This document shows, piece after piece, positions 1 to 6,546 of a DNA stretch of 9,100 nucleotides (position 1 is the first letter of the stretch; every line of letters starts with the position of its first letter). The DNA is from an uncultured Acetatifactor sp. (lineage in GTDB: Bacteria; Bacillota; Clostridia; Lachnospirales; Lachnospiraceae). Under the pieces are notes generated by a model that worked only from the letters and a program-made list of their open reading frames with translations, had not been told where the DNA came from and searched no databases. The position numbers and the translations under genes were made by a program. The stretch covers positions 1-9,100 of the forward strand of contig CAJTPN010000038.1 of assembly GCA_910578185.1 (NCBI GenBank), in the 5' to 3' direction.

Positions 1-1
1 T

Positions 2-130
2 GCGGCACTAAAGGTATTGACGGAAGCCCACATAGAGGAAGCCGCCACAGCGGAGCTTGCCGCCTTGAAGTTTGAAGTCTTGCAGAAAGTAGGTGAAGCC
101 GCCCACAACATTCAAACATATCAGCTCTAA
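2..130 (+). CDS. C-terminal fragment of an unrecognised helical protein
   Basis: An open frame enters from the left edge of the window and ends at TAA 128-130, leaving 42 residues. They are rich in Ala, Glu and Leu (for example EEAATAELAALKFEVLQ), which suggests a helical or coiled-coil tail. I do not recognise the family. The stop lies inside the relaxase-like frame that follows, so the two frames overlap by about 38 bases, as translationally coupled mobilisation genes often do. A relaxosome accessory protein is possible from position alone. There is no start codon in the window and no domain to support a function. Confidence 0.4.
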   Translation, partial: AALKVLTEAHIEEAATAELAALKFEVLQKVGEAAHNIQTYQL

Positions 131-254
131 AAACGCCGACTATGGAGCCGCCGAGCAGTACCTAACCTCCCGGCATGACGAATTTACCATGAAGCCCACC
201 CTTGACGAATGCTCATGTACGGTAAAGAAGCAAGCAGCCGAAAACAAGAGATAG
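93..254 (+). pseudogene. N-terminal remnant of a conjugative-element relaxase
   Basis: A frame beginning at GTG 93-95 reads 53 residues to TAG 252-254. It contains FKHISSKNADYGAAEQYL followed by HDEFTMKPTLDE. From memory, this closely resembles the extreme N-terminus of relaxase/mobilization nucleases in clostridial integrative conjugative elements, which are several hundred residues long. Family proteins usually start with ATG just before the FKHISSKN segment, so GTG 93 is only the nearest available start and the native one may be lost. After LDE (about position 209) the similarity stops and the frame soon terminates, so the nuclease HUH motifs are missing. The likely cause is a deletion joining this start to unrelated DNA. 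Positions 255-366 hold no gene I can support. Family assignment rests on recalled sequence similarity only. Confidence 0.5.
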
Positions 255-366
255 ACCGCCAGCACCACACTATTCCGAACCAAAGAAGCCAAAGACCAAA
301 AGACAAGCATTATGGAATCCCTATTCATTCACACATTTTTTACCAATTATTTGTTAATTGCAATGG

Positions 367-395
367 TTGACACCATGTAGTTTTAATGGTAAAAT
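367..395 (+). promoter_or_regulatory. Sigma-A promoter of the blaI-type operon
   Basis: A perfect -35 box TTGACA (367-372) is followed after 17 bp by TAAAAT (390-395), one mismatch from the -10 consensus. Transcription should start near 401-403, about 30 bases upstream of the repressor start codon. The inverted repeat at 375-409 is centred on the -10 box, so repressor binding would block polymerase directly. Confidence 0.8.
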
Positions 396-409
396 GTATA
401 AAACTACAT
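375..409. promoter_or_regulatory. Operator: 11-bp perfect inverted repeat over the promoter
   Basis: ATGTAGTTTTA (375-385) and its exact reverse complement TAAAACTACAT (399-409) flank a 13-base spacer containing the -10 box. The arms carry TGTA/TACA, the core recognised by BlaI/MecI/CopY-family repressors. The ATGTAGTT part recurs in the second operator before the ABC ATPase gene. Autoregulation by the repressor encoded just downstream is the natural reading. The arms are TGTA...TACA with a long spacer rather than the compact TACA-NN-TGTA, so the exact dimer placement is unclear. Confidence 0.75.
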
Positions 410-433
410 AGAATCAACCAACGGAGGTGCATC

Positions 434-823
434 ATGGAACAGCAGATTTCAATTTCAGAATCAGAGTGGCGAGTGATGAAAATTGTTTGGAATAATTCTC
501 CGCAGACACTTCCCGAAATATTGGATAAATTAAAGGGAACTGATTGGAGTAAAACAACTATTCAGACTTATCTTGCCCGTCTGGTAAAGAAAGGCGCATT
601 GTCTACGAAGCGTCAGGGTAAAGGATATTTATACTATCCGGCAGTGTCAGAAAGCGATTGCCAGCTTGCAGAAAGCCGTAATTTTTTAAGCCGTGTGTAT
701 GACGGTTCTTTATCCAAAATGGTTATGGGATTTGTAAAAAATGGTAATCTTTCAAACGAGGAATTAAACGAATTAAAAAACTTAATTGCCGGGCAGGAGA
801 AAACAGATGCAGATATTAGGTAA
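434..823 (+). CDS. BlaI/MecI/CopY-family transcriptional repressor
   Basis: This 129-residue winged-helix repressor has the usual BlaI length (about 120-130). The N-terminal half holds SESEWRVMKIVWN (about 8-20), a recognition helix in WSKTTIQTYLARLVKKGAL (38-56) and a wing at RQGKGYLYYP (60-69). The C-terminal helices (about 74-120) match the family dimerisation region. ATG 434 is chosen over the in-frame ATG 386 because GGAGG (423-427) lies 6 bases upstream, and because ATG 386 would sit upstream of the transcription start. The gene overlaps the M56 protease gene by 17 bases, the classical BlaI-BlaR1 pairing. In that family the membrane protease triggers repressor cleavage and frees the operator. 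Likely targets are its own promoter and the site at 1797-1808. It could answer to signals other than beta-lactams, since no beta-lactamase is present. Confidence 0.9.
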   Translation: MEQQISISESEWRVMKIVWNNSPQTLPEILDKLKGTDWSKTTIQTYLARLVKKGALSTKRQGKGYLYYPAVSESDCQLAESRNFLSRVYDGSLSKMVMGFVKNGNLSNEELNELKNLIAGQEKTDADIR

Positions 824-1772
824 CATCTTTAATGCAGTTATTTTTGTATCTGCCATTGGCAGTATCTTTACTGTTATATCGCTTTTTGTTAATCATGTTC
901 TCCGTTGCAATTTGCCGTTATGGTTCTCTCTTTGTGGCATGATATTTTTTGCCGTTCCATTCCTGTCGCCGGATGTATTTTTAATATCGCCAGAAATACA
1001 GAACTGGATAAATGGTTTTCGCATTGCTAGTTTCTTGTGGGCGTGTGGATGCGGCGTTTTAATTGCACATGATATGATACGTCTTATGTTGGCAAAACGG
1101 GCGATTAAACGTTATCAGATTTGTAACAATGAACGGCTGAATAATATTTATACCAAATGTGCGGCGGCAACCACACTAAAGAACGTACCCATATTGTACC
1201 TGGGAACTTTGGAAAATCCTATTTGTGTTACTGGCGTAATTTTCCCGGTAATCATTATGAATGAGAAGGTCATAGAACAGTTGACCGACAGTGAATTATC
1301 AGACGTTTTTTCGCATGAATTGACCCATGTAAAACGGAAACATATTCTTTTGGAAAGAATCTATGATTATGTTTGTATTCTGAATTGGATGAATCCTTTT
1401 GCGTGGATTGCCAAGGGAAATTTTTCTTTACATTGTGAAACAGATTGCGATTCCCATACGATAAAAATGCTGCGAGGAAAGGTCACAGAGACAGAGTATG
1501 CTTCTGCCATTATCCGACTTTTGGAATATTCGACAGTCCGGGCGGCAAAACCGGGAAATGGAATAGGCGCACTTGATTTTCTTTTAACGAAACGGAGAAT
1601 TAAAAGAATCACTGCAAGAACATCAAAAATCAAGGATAGATTGACAGCGTTTATGTTGGCTGTACTTTTGGCACTCGTGCTTGTACTTTCTATGCGGTTC
1701 AGCAGAGAGTCTTTTTATCCTTATCCGGCTTATGATACTGGGATAGAATATAGTGCGGGTTATAGCGAATAA
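807..1772 (+). CDS. Short M56-family (BlaR1/MecR1-like) membrane metalloprotease
   Basis: This 321-residue membrane protein carries the M56 zinc site HELTH at residues 170-174 (within SDVFSHELTHVKRKH), with the probable third ligand Glu211 in HCETDCDSH. Membrane segments lie near residues 4-29, 40-54, 73-94 and 279-297. The segment NPICVTGVIFPVI (about 137-149) matches the conserved stretch before the catalytic helix. Start ATG 807 is chosen because AGGAG (795-799) is 7 bases upstream; a TTG at 786 is also in frame. BlaR1 and MecR1 have about 585-600 residues with a penicillin-binding sensor outside the cell. Here the protein stops about 24 residues after the last membrane helix, so that sensor is absent. 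Co-transcription with the repressor suggests it is the signal transducer. Its stimulus is unknown; the adjacent transporter or its substrate is a reasonable guess. Confidence 0.87.
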   Translation: MQILGNIFNAVIFVSAIGSIFTVISLFVNHVLRCNLPLWFSLCGMIFFAVPFLSPDVFLISPEIQNWINGFRIASFLWACGCGVLIAHDMIRLMLAKRAIKRYQICNNERLNNIYTKCAAATTLKNVPILYLGTLENPICVTGVIFPVIIMNEKVIEQLTDSELSDVFSHELTHVKRKHILLERIYDYVCILNWMNPFAWIAKGNFSLHCETDCDSHTIKMLRGKVTETEYASAIIRLLEYSTVRAAKPGNGIGALDFLLTKRRIKRITARTSKIKDRLTAFMLAVLLALVLVLSMRFSRESFYPYPAYDTGIEYSAGYSE

Positions 1773-1777
1773 CCCGT
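1755..1777 (+). terminator. Stem-loop at the end of the M56 gene, possible attenuator
   Basis: CGGGTTAT (1756-1763) pairs perfectly with ATAACCCG (1769-1776) around the 5-base loop AGCGA, and a G-T pair extends it by one. The protease stop codon TAA lies in the right arm. The bases that follow (TATTATTAAAAATTAT) are not a clean T-tract, so it may be a weak terminator or RNA-stability element that lowers read-through into the ABC genes. Confidence 0.4.
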
Positions 1778-1789
1778 ATTATTAAAAAT

Positions 1790-1808
1790 TATAAATCTAC
1801 ACATGTAG
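1790..1808 (+). promoter_or_regulatory. Second BlaI-type operator before the ABC genes, with a possible -10 box
   Basis: CTACACATGTAG (1797-1808) contains TACA-NN-TGTA, the compact dyad known for BlaI/MecI and CopY operators. It shares ATGTAGTT (1803-1810) with the operator at 375-409. TATAAA (1790-1795) just upstream could be a -10 box, but I see no good -35 box 16-18 bp before it. The ABC operon may therefore have a weak repressible promoter of its own, or the bound repressor may act as a roadblock to read-through. The site ends 6 bases before the GGAGG ribosome binding site. Confidence 0.65.
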
Positions 1809-1824
1809 TTACTCGGAGGTGTTT

Positions 1825-2703
1825 ATGAAAGCAAATATTGAAATCAGTCACGTTACAAAAAAATATTCAAACGGTGTCATGGCACTTGATGACATTAGCT
1901 TTTCTGTTGGAAGCGGTGTTTTTGGGTTATTGGGGCATAACGGTGCCGGAAAGACTACACTTATGAAAGCACTGGTTACGGTATTGTCTCCGTCAGCAGG
2001 TACAATTCGTGTCTGCGGCTTTGATTCCCGGAAGCAAGGAAACGAAGTCAGAGAGAGGATTGGATATTTGCCACAGGAACTTGCCATGTACCCCTCTTTA
2101 TCCGTGTTTGACTTTGTAAATTACATGGCAGAGTTAAAAGGCATACATGATAAAAAAGCTGTAGGTGAAGTATTGGAACAGGTTGAAATGCTGGAATTTT
2201 CCAAACGTAAAATAAAGCAGCTTTCCGGCGGTATGAAACGCCGGGTTGGGATTGCACAGGCACTGATCGGCAATCCTCAGATTCTTGTGGTTGATGAGCC
2301 GACAGCCGGACTTGATCCGGAAGAACGTGTGCGGTTTCGAGGTTTATTATCAAGATATGCCAGAGAGGGGCATACCGTCCTGCTCTCTACACATATTGTC
2401 GAAGATGTTCACCAGCTTTGCGAAGAACTTGCCGTACTACGAAAAGGACGGTTGTTTTATGCCGGTACATCTGCCGCACTTTTGGAACGGGTAAAGGGAA
2501 AAATAAAACTTTTACACTTAGAAAATGAAAATCAGCTTGTCGAACTCCAAAAGAAATCGGTAGTCTTGCAGACGACTTATGAAAGCCACGGATTGACCGC
2601 ACGAATAATGGACGAAGATTCCTCTTTTCCGGGGGCTGTGACCGATGCGGCAACTTTGGAAGATGCCTATGTGTATTGTATGGGAGGGAAAGCACATGCG
2701 TAA
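1825..2703 (+). CDS. ABC transporter ATP-binding protein (CcmA/BcrA-like)
   Basis: This 292-residue cytoplasmic ATPase drives a separate membrane part. Walker A is GHNGAGKTT (37-45), the Q-loop glutamine is in YLPQE (Gln84), the signature is LSGGMKRR (133-140), Walker B is ILVVDEP (153-159) with catalytic Glu158, and the switch histidine is in LLSTHIVED (His190). All catalytic elements are intact. A C-terminal region of about 75 residues follows the nucleotide-binding domain, as in drug and peptide exporters of the DrrA/BcrA type. ATG 1825 is chosen because GGAGG (1815-1819) precedes it by 5 bases. The gene ends with an 8-base overlap with the first permease gene. Substrate cannot be read from the sequence; antimicrobial-peptide export or immunity fits the BlaI/M56 control. 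The Q-loop is ordinary, unlike the E-loop of lantibiotic LanF proteins. Confidence 0.9.
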   Translation: MKANIEISHVTKKYSNGVMALDDISFSVGSGVFGLLGHNGAGKTTLMKALVTVLSPSAGTIRVCGFDSRKQGNEVRERIGYLPQELAMYPSLSVFDFVNYMAELKGIHDKKAVGEVLEQVEMLEFSKRKIKQLSGGMKRRVGIAQALIGNPQILVVDEPTAGLDPEERVRFRGLLSRYAREGHTVLLSTHIVEDVHQLCEELAVLRKGRLFYAGTSAALLERVKGKIKLLHLENENQLVELQKKSVVLQTTYESHGLTARIMDEDSSFPGAVTDAATLEDAYVYCMGGKAHA

Positions 2704-3457
2704 AATGCTTGCAATTATCCGTTATGAATATAAGATGCAGTTTAAGAGACTGGCAACGTGGGGCGTGCTTCTTGCGGCAACAGTATTTGCATTGTTGGAT
2801 AATTACCCCTCTGCCAGCAATTTGGCACGTTTAGAATTTTTAAATGAGCCAGCTTACTTTGTTTATCGGACAATGAGCCTTAATGGTTTTGTTCTGATGT
2901 TTGGCTTGATGTTCCTGCTGGCAGAGCGTTTTTCGCTGGATAATAAAACAGGAATGAAACTTCTGCTTATGTCCCATGCGTTGCAAAAAAGGCAATATAT
3001 ATTGGGAAAGCTGCTGGGCGGTTTTTTGTATGCTTTTTCAATGCTATGTATTTTCCTTGCCTTAAATACGGCTGTTTATTTCGTGGCAGCTCCTTTTTCG
3101 GTTTCGTTACTTGACTGTACCGTTCCGCTGGTAAAAGCAATTATTGTTTCCGCATTTCCAGTAAGTTTATTTGTCAGTTTGTGTTCGGTTGCATTACCGG
3201 GAATGATAGATATACGATTGTTCTATCTTTTTGCTGCTATATTGTTTGGCATCAATGCGGCTTATGTTGGTTCAGCAAATGCAGCACCATTTTATATGAT
3301 TACTTCCGGAGATTTGATTCGTTTCATATGGGTAAATCCCAAATGGTCATTTAATGAAACTGGAAGCATTTTAGCAAATGGGGCTTTTCTTATGGGGAGT
3401 GGTCTAGTTTTCGGAGGACTATTATTTTTGAGACATAGATTTTGGAGGTCAGAATGA
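2696..3457 (+). CDS. ABC transporter permease, first subunit
   Basis: This 253-residue integral membrane protein has about six hydrophobic segments (near 18-36, 57-75, 103-131, 143-167, 172-192 and 224-246). It has a short basic cytoplasmic start (MRKMLAIIRYEYKMQFKR) typical of ABC-2-type permeases. The charged segment around residues 76-102 (ERFSLDNKTGMK, then LQKRQYILGK) looks like the cytoplasmic loop that couples to the ATPase. ATG 2696 follows GGGAGGG by a suitable distance and overlaps the ATPase stop. The stop overlaps the next start as ATGA. It should pair with the ATPase and the second permease as an exporter. No substrate motif is visible, and assignment is by topology and operon position. 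Confidence 0.82.
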   Translation: MRKMLAIIRYEYKMQFKRLATWGVLLAATVFALLDNYPSASNLARLEFLNEPAYFVYRTMSLNGFVLMFGLMFLLAERFSLDNKTGMKLLLMSHALQKRQYILGKLLGGFLYAFSMLCIFLALNTAVYFVAAPFSVSLLDCTVPLVKAIIVSAFPVSLFVSLCSVALPGMIDIRLFYLFAAILFGINAAYVGSANAAPFYMITSGDLIRFIWVNPKWSFNETGSILANGAFLMGSGLVFGGLLFLRHRFWRSE

Positions 3458-4095
3458 TAAGGAGAGCCAGGAGTGAGATAAAAATTATAGGGATAAATTT
3501 TTTTATCATATCAGCAGCTTTTACGTCTGCACTAATTGTACTTTCTGCGATTGCCGGGGAACTACTTCATTTTTATTCGGTCAGTTTTGAAGTGATGTTC
3601 CCGTTTTTTGCGACAATCGCCGTGGGCGAATGGGGAAAGACACGGGCAGACAGTAATTTTGATATTATTGCTGCACAAAGCAGCTCCCTGTTCCATTGGG
3701 TACTGCTCCGTTATGTTATCACCTTTGGAATATCCAATTTATTTGCTGTTTTTTGTATGGTGTTTTCGTCTGCTTTCAGATACGAATTGCCATTATGGGA
3801 ACTGCTTATTATTTATTTCCCACCAGCATTCTTTTTGTCATCTTTATGTGCGTTGTTTGGAATTTATTATACCGGGGAACATATAGCAACATTGGCTTGT
3901 GGTATTGTGTGGCTAATAGTTCTTTTAGTACGCAGTCTGCTTAGAATTTCGGGCGTAGAGTACATTTATCTGTTTATCAGATATGCTGATGAACAAAATC
4001 CTGTTTGGTTATGGAATAAGTGCGTTGTTACAGTAATCAGTTTATCTTTATGGGGAATTATTTATTTGAAATGTATAAGGACAGATACGCTCTGA
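3454..4095 (+). CDS. ABC transporter permease, second subunit
   Basis: This 213-residue membrane protein has hydrophobic segments near 10-35, 44-58, 86-107, 115-138, 143-164 and 189-205. ATG 3454 is chosen because GGAGG (3444-3448) lies 5 bases upstream and the start overlaps the previous stop (ATGA), indicating translational coupling. The loop EWGKTRADSNFDIIAAQSSS (59-78) is a plausible cytoplasmic coupling region. It resembles the first permease in topology but not obviously in sequence, so the transporter is probably one ATPase dimer with a heterodimeric membrane part, an arrangement also seen in lantibiotic-immunity transporters. It is the last gene of the module; 107 bases separate it from the next start. 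Function is inferred from context. Confidence 0.75.
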   Translation: MIRRARSEIKIIGINFFIISAAFTSALIVLSAIAGELLHFYSVSFEVMFPFFATIAVGEWGKTRADSNFDIIAAQSSSLFHWVLLRYVITFGISNLFAVFCMVFSSAFRYELPLWELLIIYFPPAFFLSSLCALFGIYYTGEHIATLACGIVWLIVLLVRSLLRISGVEYIYLFIRYADEQNPVWLWNKCVVTVISLSLWGIIYLKCIRTDTL

Positions 4096-4202
4096 ATGGT
4101 ATGTATAATCAAGGAGCGATAATATATGTTACCTCTCCTCTGAATTATAAATGCAACTGCAAACCACGCAATGCCCTATGTGGGAGAACGGGGGAATTTC
4201 CT

Positions 4203-4544
4203 ATGGACTGCACAGAATCATATAGGAAACATATCATGTATACTTTCAACGGTTTCTGCAAAGTTGTCATTCGCTATGCGGCTATCAATGTATGGCGAGA
4301 ACGGAGCAGACGGCGGGAAAAAGAAATATCCATTATCCTCACTAACGGAGAACTTGCCGCTGCCCTGTTATCATTGCCGGAGAAAAAGAGGGAAATCATT
4401 TTCCTTTACTTTTTCGGGCGTTACACACAACAGGAAATCGGGGAAATGTACGGGAGCTGCCGGAGTACGGCATGGCATCACATACACAGTGCTTTGCAGA
4501 TGTTGCAGAAAGAAATGGAGGGACTGCCACATGGGGAATCATAA
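4203..4544 (+). CDS. Short sigma-70-like / conjugative-element regulator
   Basis: This 113-residue protein ends with a sigma region-4-like helix-turn-helix: LPEKKREIIFLYFFGRYTQQ, then EIGEMYGSCRSTAWHHIHSAL. The N-terminal part (YTFNGFCKVVIRYAAINVWR) matches the start of small sigma-like proteins I recall from clostridial conjugative elements. Those usually have a longer linker between the REKEIS and LTNGELAAAL segments; here they nearly touch, so an in-frame internal deletion of roughly 30 residues is likely. ATG 4203 is chosen because GGGGGA lies 8 bases upstream, although the frame extends back to 4020. It overlaps the following helix-turn-helix gene by 14 bases. In such elements these regulators control excision or transfer genes; whether this shortened form still works is unknown. 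Confidence 0.65.
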   Translation: MDCTESYRKHIMYTFNGFCKVVIRYAAINVWRERSRRREKEISIILTNGELAAALLSLPEKKREIIFLYFFGRYTQQEIGEMYGSCRSTAWHHIHSALQMLQKEMEGLPHGES

Positions 4545-4620
4545 TCTTGTGCCTTATGAAACGATTGTAAGGGCGACCAGTGGGGAGCCGGAAGCCGTGG
4601 AGGAAGTGTCTGATACATAA
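4531..4620 (+). pseudogene. Truncated helix-turn-helix protein of a conjugative element
   Basis: This 29-codon frame starts MGNHNLVPYETIVRATSGEP and continues EAVEEV. From memory, it matches the N-terminus of small helix-turn-helix proteins (about 65-80 residues) that sit directly after the sigma-like gene in clostridial conjugative elements. After EEV it reads only SDT and stops, so about two thirds of the protein is missing. The end of similarity near position 4608 is therefore a probable deletion or recombination junction and the right edge of the element remnant. The stop is 42 bases from the end of the convergent ABC gene. No convincing terminator lies between them. Confidence 0.55.
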
Positions 4621-4662
4621 GTTTATTTTTTATTGCCTAAATGGTCCATGTCAAAAAGTCTC

Positions 4663-6471
4663 CTATGAAATATACTTTTTCGCCTGTATATGAAACAGCT
4701 CCGCATATTTCCCGTTTTTTGCCATCAGTTCATCGTGTGTGCCGTCCTCACAGATCTTCCCGTTCTCCAGATAAACGATTCTGTCACAGTTTACAACATT
4801 TGCCAGCCTATGCGTAATGACCAGTGTCGTTCTTTTTTCCATAAGCTTTAATGTAATCTCAAAGATTTCATTTTCAGCCCTTACGTCCAGTGAAGCGCTT
4901 GGCTCATCGAGAATCAGAATCCCCTCTCCATAGACAAAAGCCCTCGCGAGCGCAAGCTTCTGCGCCTGTCCGCCCGATGGCGCAAAGCCTTTTGGATCAA
5001 AATTGCGTGTCACCTGCTTTTCGAGGTCATTGTCGAAAACCTTCCTCTCAAGCCCACTCTGATCGATCGCCCAAAGAAGTCTGTCATTGTTTTTTTCTTC
5101 CTCTTGATTCCCCAAAGCGACATTGTCACGGATTGTCATGGAATAGGTACAGTAATCCTGGAAGCACGCGGTTCCAATGCGCCCTTCCCCGTCTGTCTGT
5201 TTCATTCCGCTGCCGTGATAGCGGATCCGTCCAACATCAGGCATGTATAAGCCCAGGATCAGTTTTGCCAGAGTTGATTTTCCGCTTCCATTTTCACCGA
5301 CAACCGCTATTTTCTCCCCTTTCCGGATCTTCAGGTTGACGCCATCAAGCACATTTTTTCCGGTGTTCGGATAGGAAAAGACGATATTTTCCAGTTCTAT
5401 CATAAGATCGCTGTATTCCATGGAATCACAATATTCTATGGAATCGCGGTGCTCCATCTGCCCAGCTGGATCGCCAGAAGAGCACTGCCCCATTTCATCG
5501 CGCTCCTCCAGAAAACCAAGTATGTTCTCTACCGCTTTTCTCCCCTCGTTCAGCTGTCCGCAATGAAAAACAGCGTTCTGTATGTTGTTGTAGATGCTTT
5601 GGCTGACGCCGGCAAAAAGCACGGCATCTCCAAGCGTGATCATTCCATTTGCCGCCTTATAGTAAGCATAAATGATCACGGAAACCGTCCCCGCAGCATG
5701 AAATAATGCCATCAAAATTCCTTTCCTGCAATTTTCGGAATTAAACCTTTTCAGCTCCTTATAGTATTGTCCAAAGAGCGAAGAATAACGCTCTTTGTAA
5801 AAAGGCGACGTATGATAAATCCGGTTTTCCTTATATGCTTCCGGTGAGGACAGCAGGGAAAAATAATAATCGATCTTTCTTTTCGCGGGAATTTTTGAAG
5901 TATTGAACTCCCAGTTTCTTTTCCCATAAGAAGCCTGATGTAGAAACCCCGGAATACAGCAGATCACCGCTGCAACAACAGGCCAGATGCCAAGCCTGCC
6001 AAGAAGGACGGCAAGATAGACCGCCGAACAGAGCTCTGCCACCAATGACAACGAATTCACATAATTCCCAAGGACGTTGCCGCCGTCGATTTCTTTTTGA
6101 ATCGTTTTCAGGTAATTATAAAATCTGCTGTCTTCATATCTTTCATATTCCATATGGCACAGTTTTCGGATCACCTTCGTCCGGAAGAATGCGCTCACAT
6201 TTGTCTGCATATAGGTATTGATCATCTCCTGCGCCTTATACAGCAGATACACGCCCAAATTGTAAAGAAAATAGAGCCCGATGATTTGCAGAATCGCACC
6301 ACCGGCAATTCCTGTATTTAGCCCGGACTGCACCGAATCAAACAGTTTTTTGTCAATCAGCGAGTACAACGGTCCCAAAAATAAAGAAGAAACTGTAAAA
6401 AATCCAAGGGCTATCGTAAGAACAGGCGCAATTTTCATTAGTACCGTAAACGATTTTAAAATCTTCTTCAT
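4663..6471 (-). CDS. ABC half-transporter (membrane domain fused to ATPase), second of a pair
   Basis: This 602-residue subfamily-B exporter has a membrane domain (about 10-320, helices near 12-35, 55-78, 145-178 and 250-290) followed by a nucleotide-binding domain. Walker A is GENGSGKST (392-400), the Q-loop is CFQDYCTYSM (Gln438), Walker B is ILILDEPSASLD (Glu523) and the switch is VITHRLA (His554). The signature reads APSGGQ (497-502) instead of LSGGQ. No N-terminal peptidase domain is present, so it should not trim leader peptides. The start is supported by GAGGGAGG 6 bases upstream. It lies 75 bases after the 596-residue partner, which has the same architecture and a similar end (QAKKYIS versus QAKHYV), suggesting a duplicated pair and a heterodimer. 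A hexapeptide repeat lies in the interdomain linker. Peptide export is inferred from the radical SAM remnant upstream. Confidence 0.88.
   Translation of the reverse strand: MKKILKSFTVLMKIAPVLTIALGFFTVSSLFLGPLYSLIDKKLFDSVQSGLNTGIAGGAILQIIGLYFLYNLGVYLLYKAQEMINTYMQTNVSAFFRTKVIRKLCHMEYERYEDSRFYNYLKTIQKEIDGGNVLGNYVNSLSLVAELCSAVYLAVLLGRLGIWPVVAAVICCIPGFLHQASYGKRNWEFNTSKIPAKRKIDYYFSLLSSPEAYKENRIYHTSPFYKERYSSLFGQYYKELKRFNSENCRKGILMALFHAAGTVSVIIYAYYKAANGMITLGDAVLFAGVSQSIYNNIQNAVFHCGQLNEGRKAVENILGFLEERDEMGQCSSGDPAGQMEHRDSIEYCDSMEYSDLMIELENIVFSYPNTGKNVLDGVNLKIRKGEKIAVVGENGSGKSTLAKLILGLYMPDVGRIRYHGSGMKQTDGEGRIGTACFQDYCTYSMTIRDNVALGNQEEEKNNDRLLWAIDQSGLERKVFDNDLEKQVTRNFDPKGFAPSGGQAQKLALARAFVYGEGILILDEPSASLDVRAENEIFEITLKLMEKRTTLVITHRLANVVNCDRIVYLENGKICEDGTHDELMAKNGKYAELFHIQAKKYIS
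5410..5445 (-). repeat. 18-bp tandem repeat encoding a hexapeptide repeat
   Basis: Two adjacent 18-base units in the 602-residue ABC gene encode DSIEYC and DSMEYS (residues 343-354). They agree at 14 of 18 bases. They lie in the linker between membrane and ATPase domains, next to a degenerate third unit (DLMIEL). A small in-frame duplication that lengthened the linker is the simplest explanation. Confidence 0.6.
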
Positions 6472-6546
6472 GTTCAGCCTCCCTCATAAAATGTGATTCC
6501 CACTGGCAGGCAAGCTTGCCGTGTGGTCAGGCTTTTTGCTCCGGAA

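Noticed and set aside
140..328. 62-codon minus-strand open frame with a hydrophobic start
   Set aside because: It is antisense to the relaxase-like remnant, whose plus-strand translation matches a recognisable family, and it has no supporting motif.
209..370. Plus-strand frame starting MLMYGKEASSRKQ and running into the promoter
   Set aside because: No ribosome binding site, no recognised family, and it overlaps the strong promoter. It may be a scrap of mobile-element coding sequence, but nothing shows it.
434..1772. Reading the repressor and protease pair as a beta-lactam resistance system (blaI-blaR1)
   Set aside because: The protease lacks the penicillin-binding sensor domain and no beta-lactamase or PBP2a gene is present, so the gene symbols were withheld.
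4104..4109. TATAAT upstream of the sigma-like gene as a promoter
   Set aside because: The -10 match is perfect but no -35 resemblance occurs 16-18 bp upstream, so a promoter cannot be called.
4621..4662. Possible bidirectional terminator between the convergent truncated helix-turn-helix gene and the ABC gene
   Set aside because: The region is AT-rich with short A and T runs, but no stable stem was found beside them.
4890..5706. Plus-strand open frames opposite the 602-residue ABC gene
   Set aside because: They mirror the codon structure of the ABC exporter on the other strand and lack starts with ribosome binding sites or domain features.
6509..6520. GGCAAGCTTGCC, a 12-bp palindrome between the two ABC exporter genes
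   Set aside because: It has no loop and no following T-tract on either strand, so it does not make a terminator. No regulatory role can be supported.
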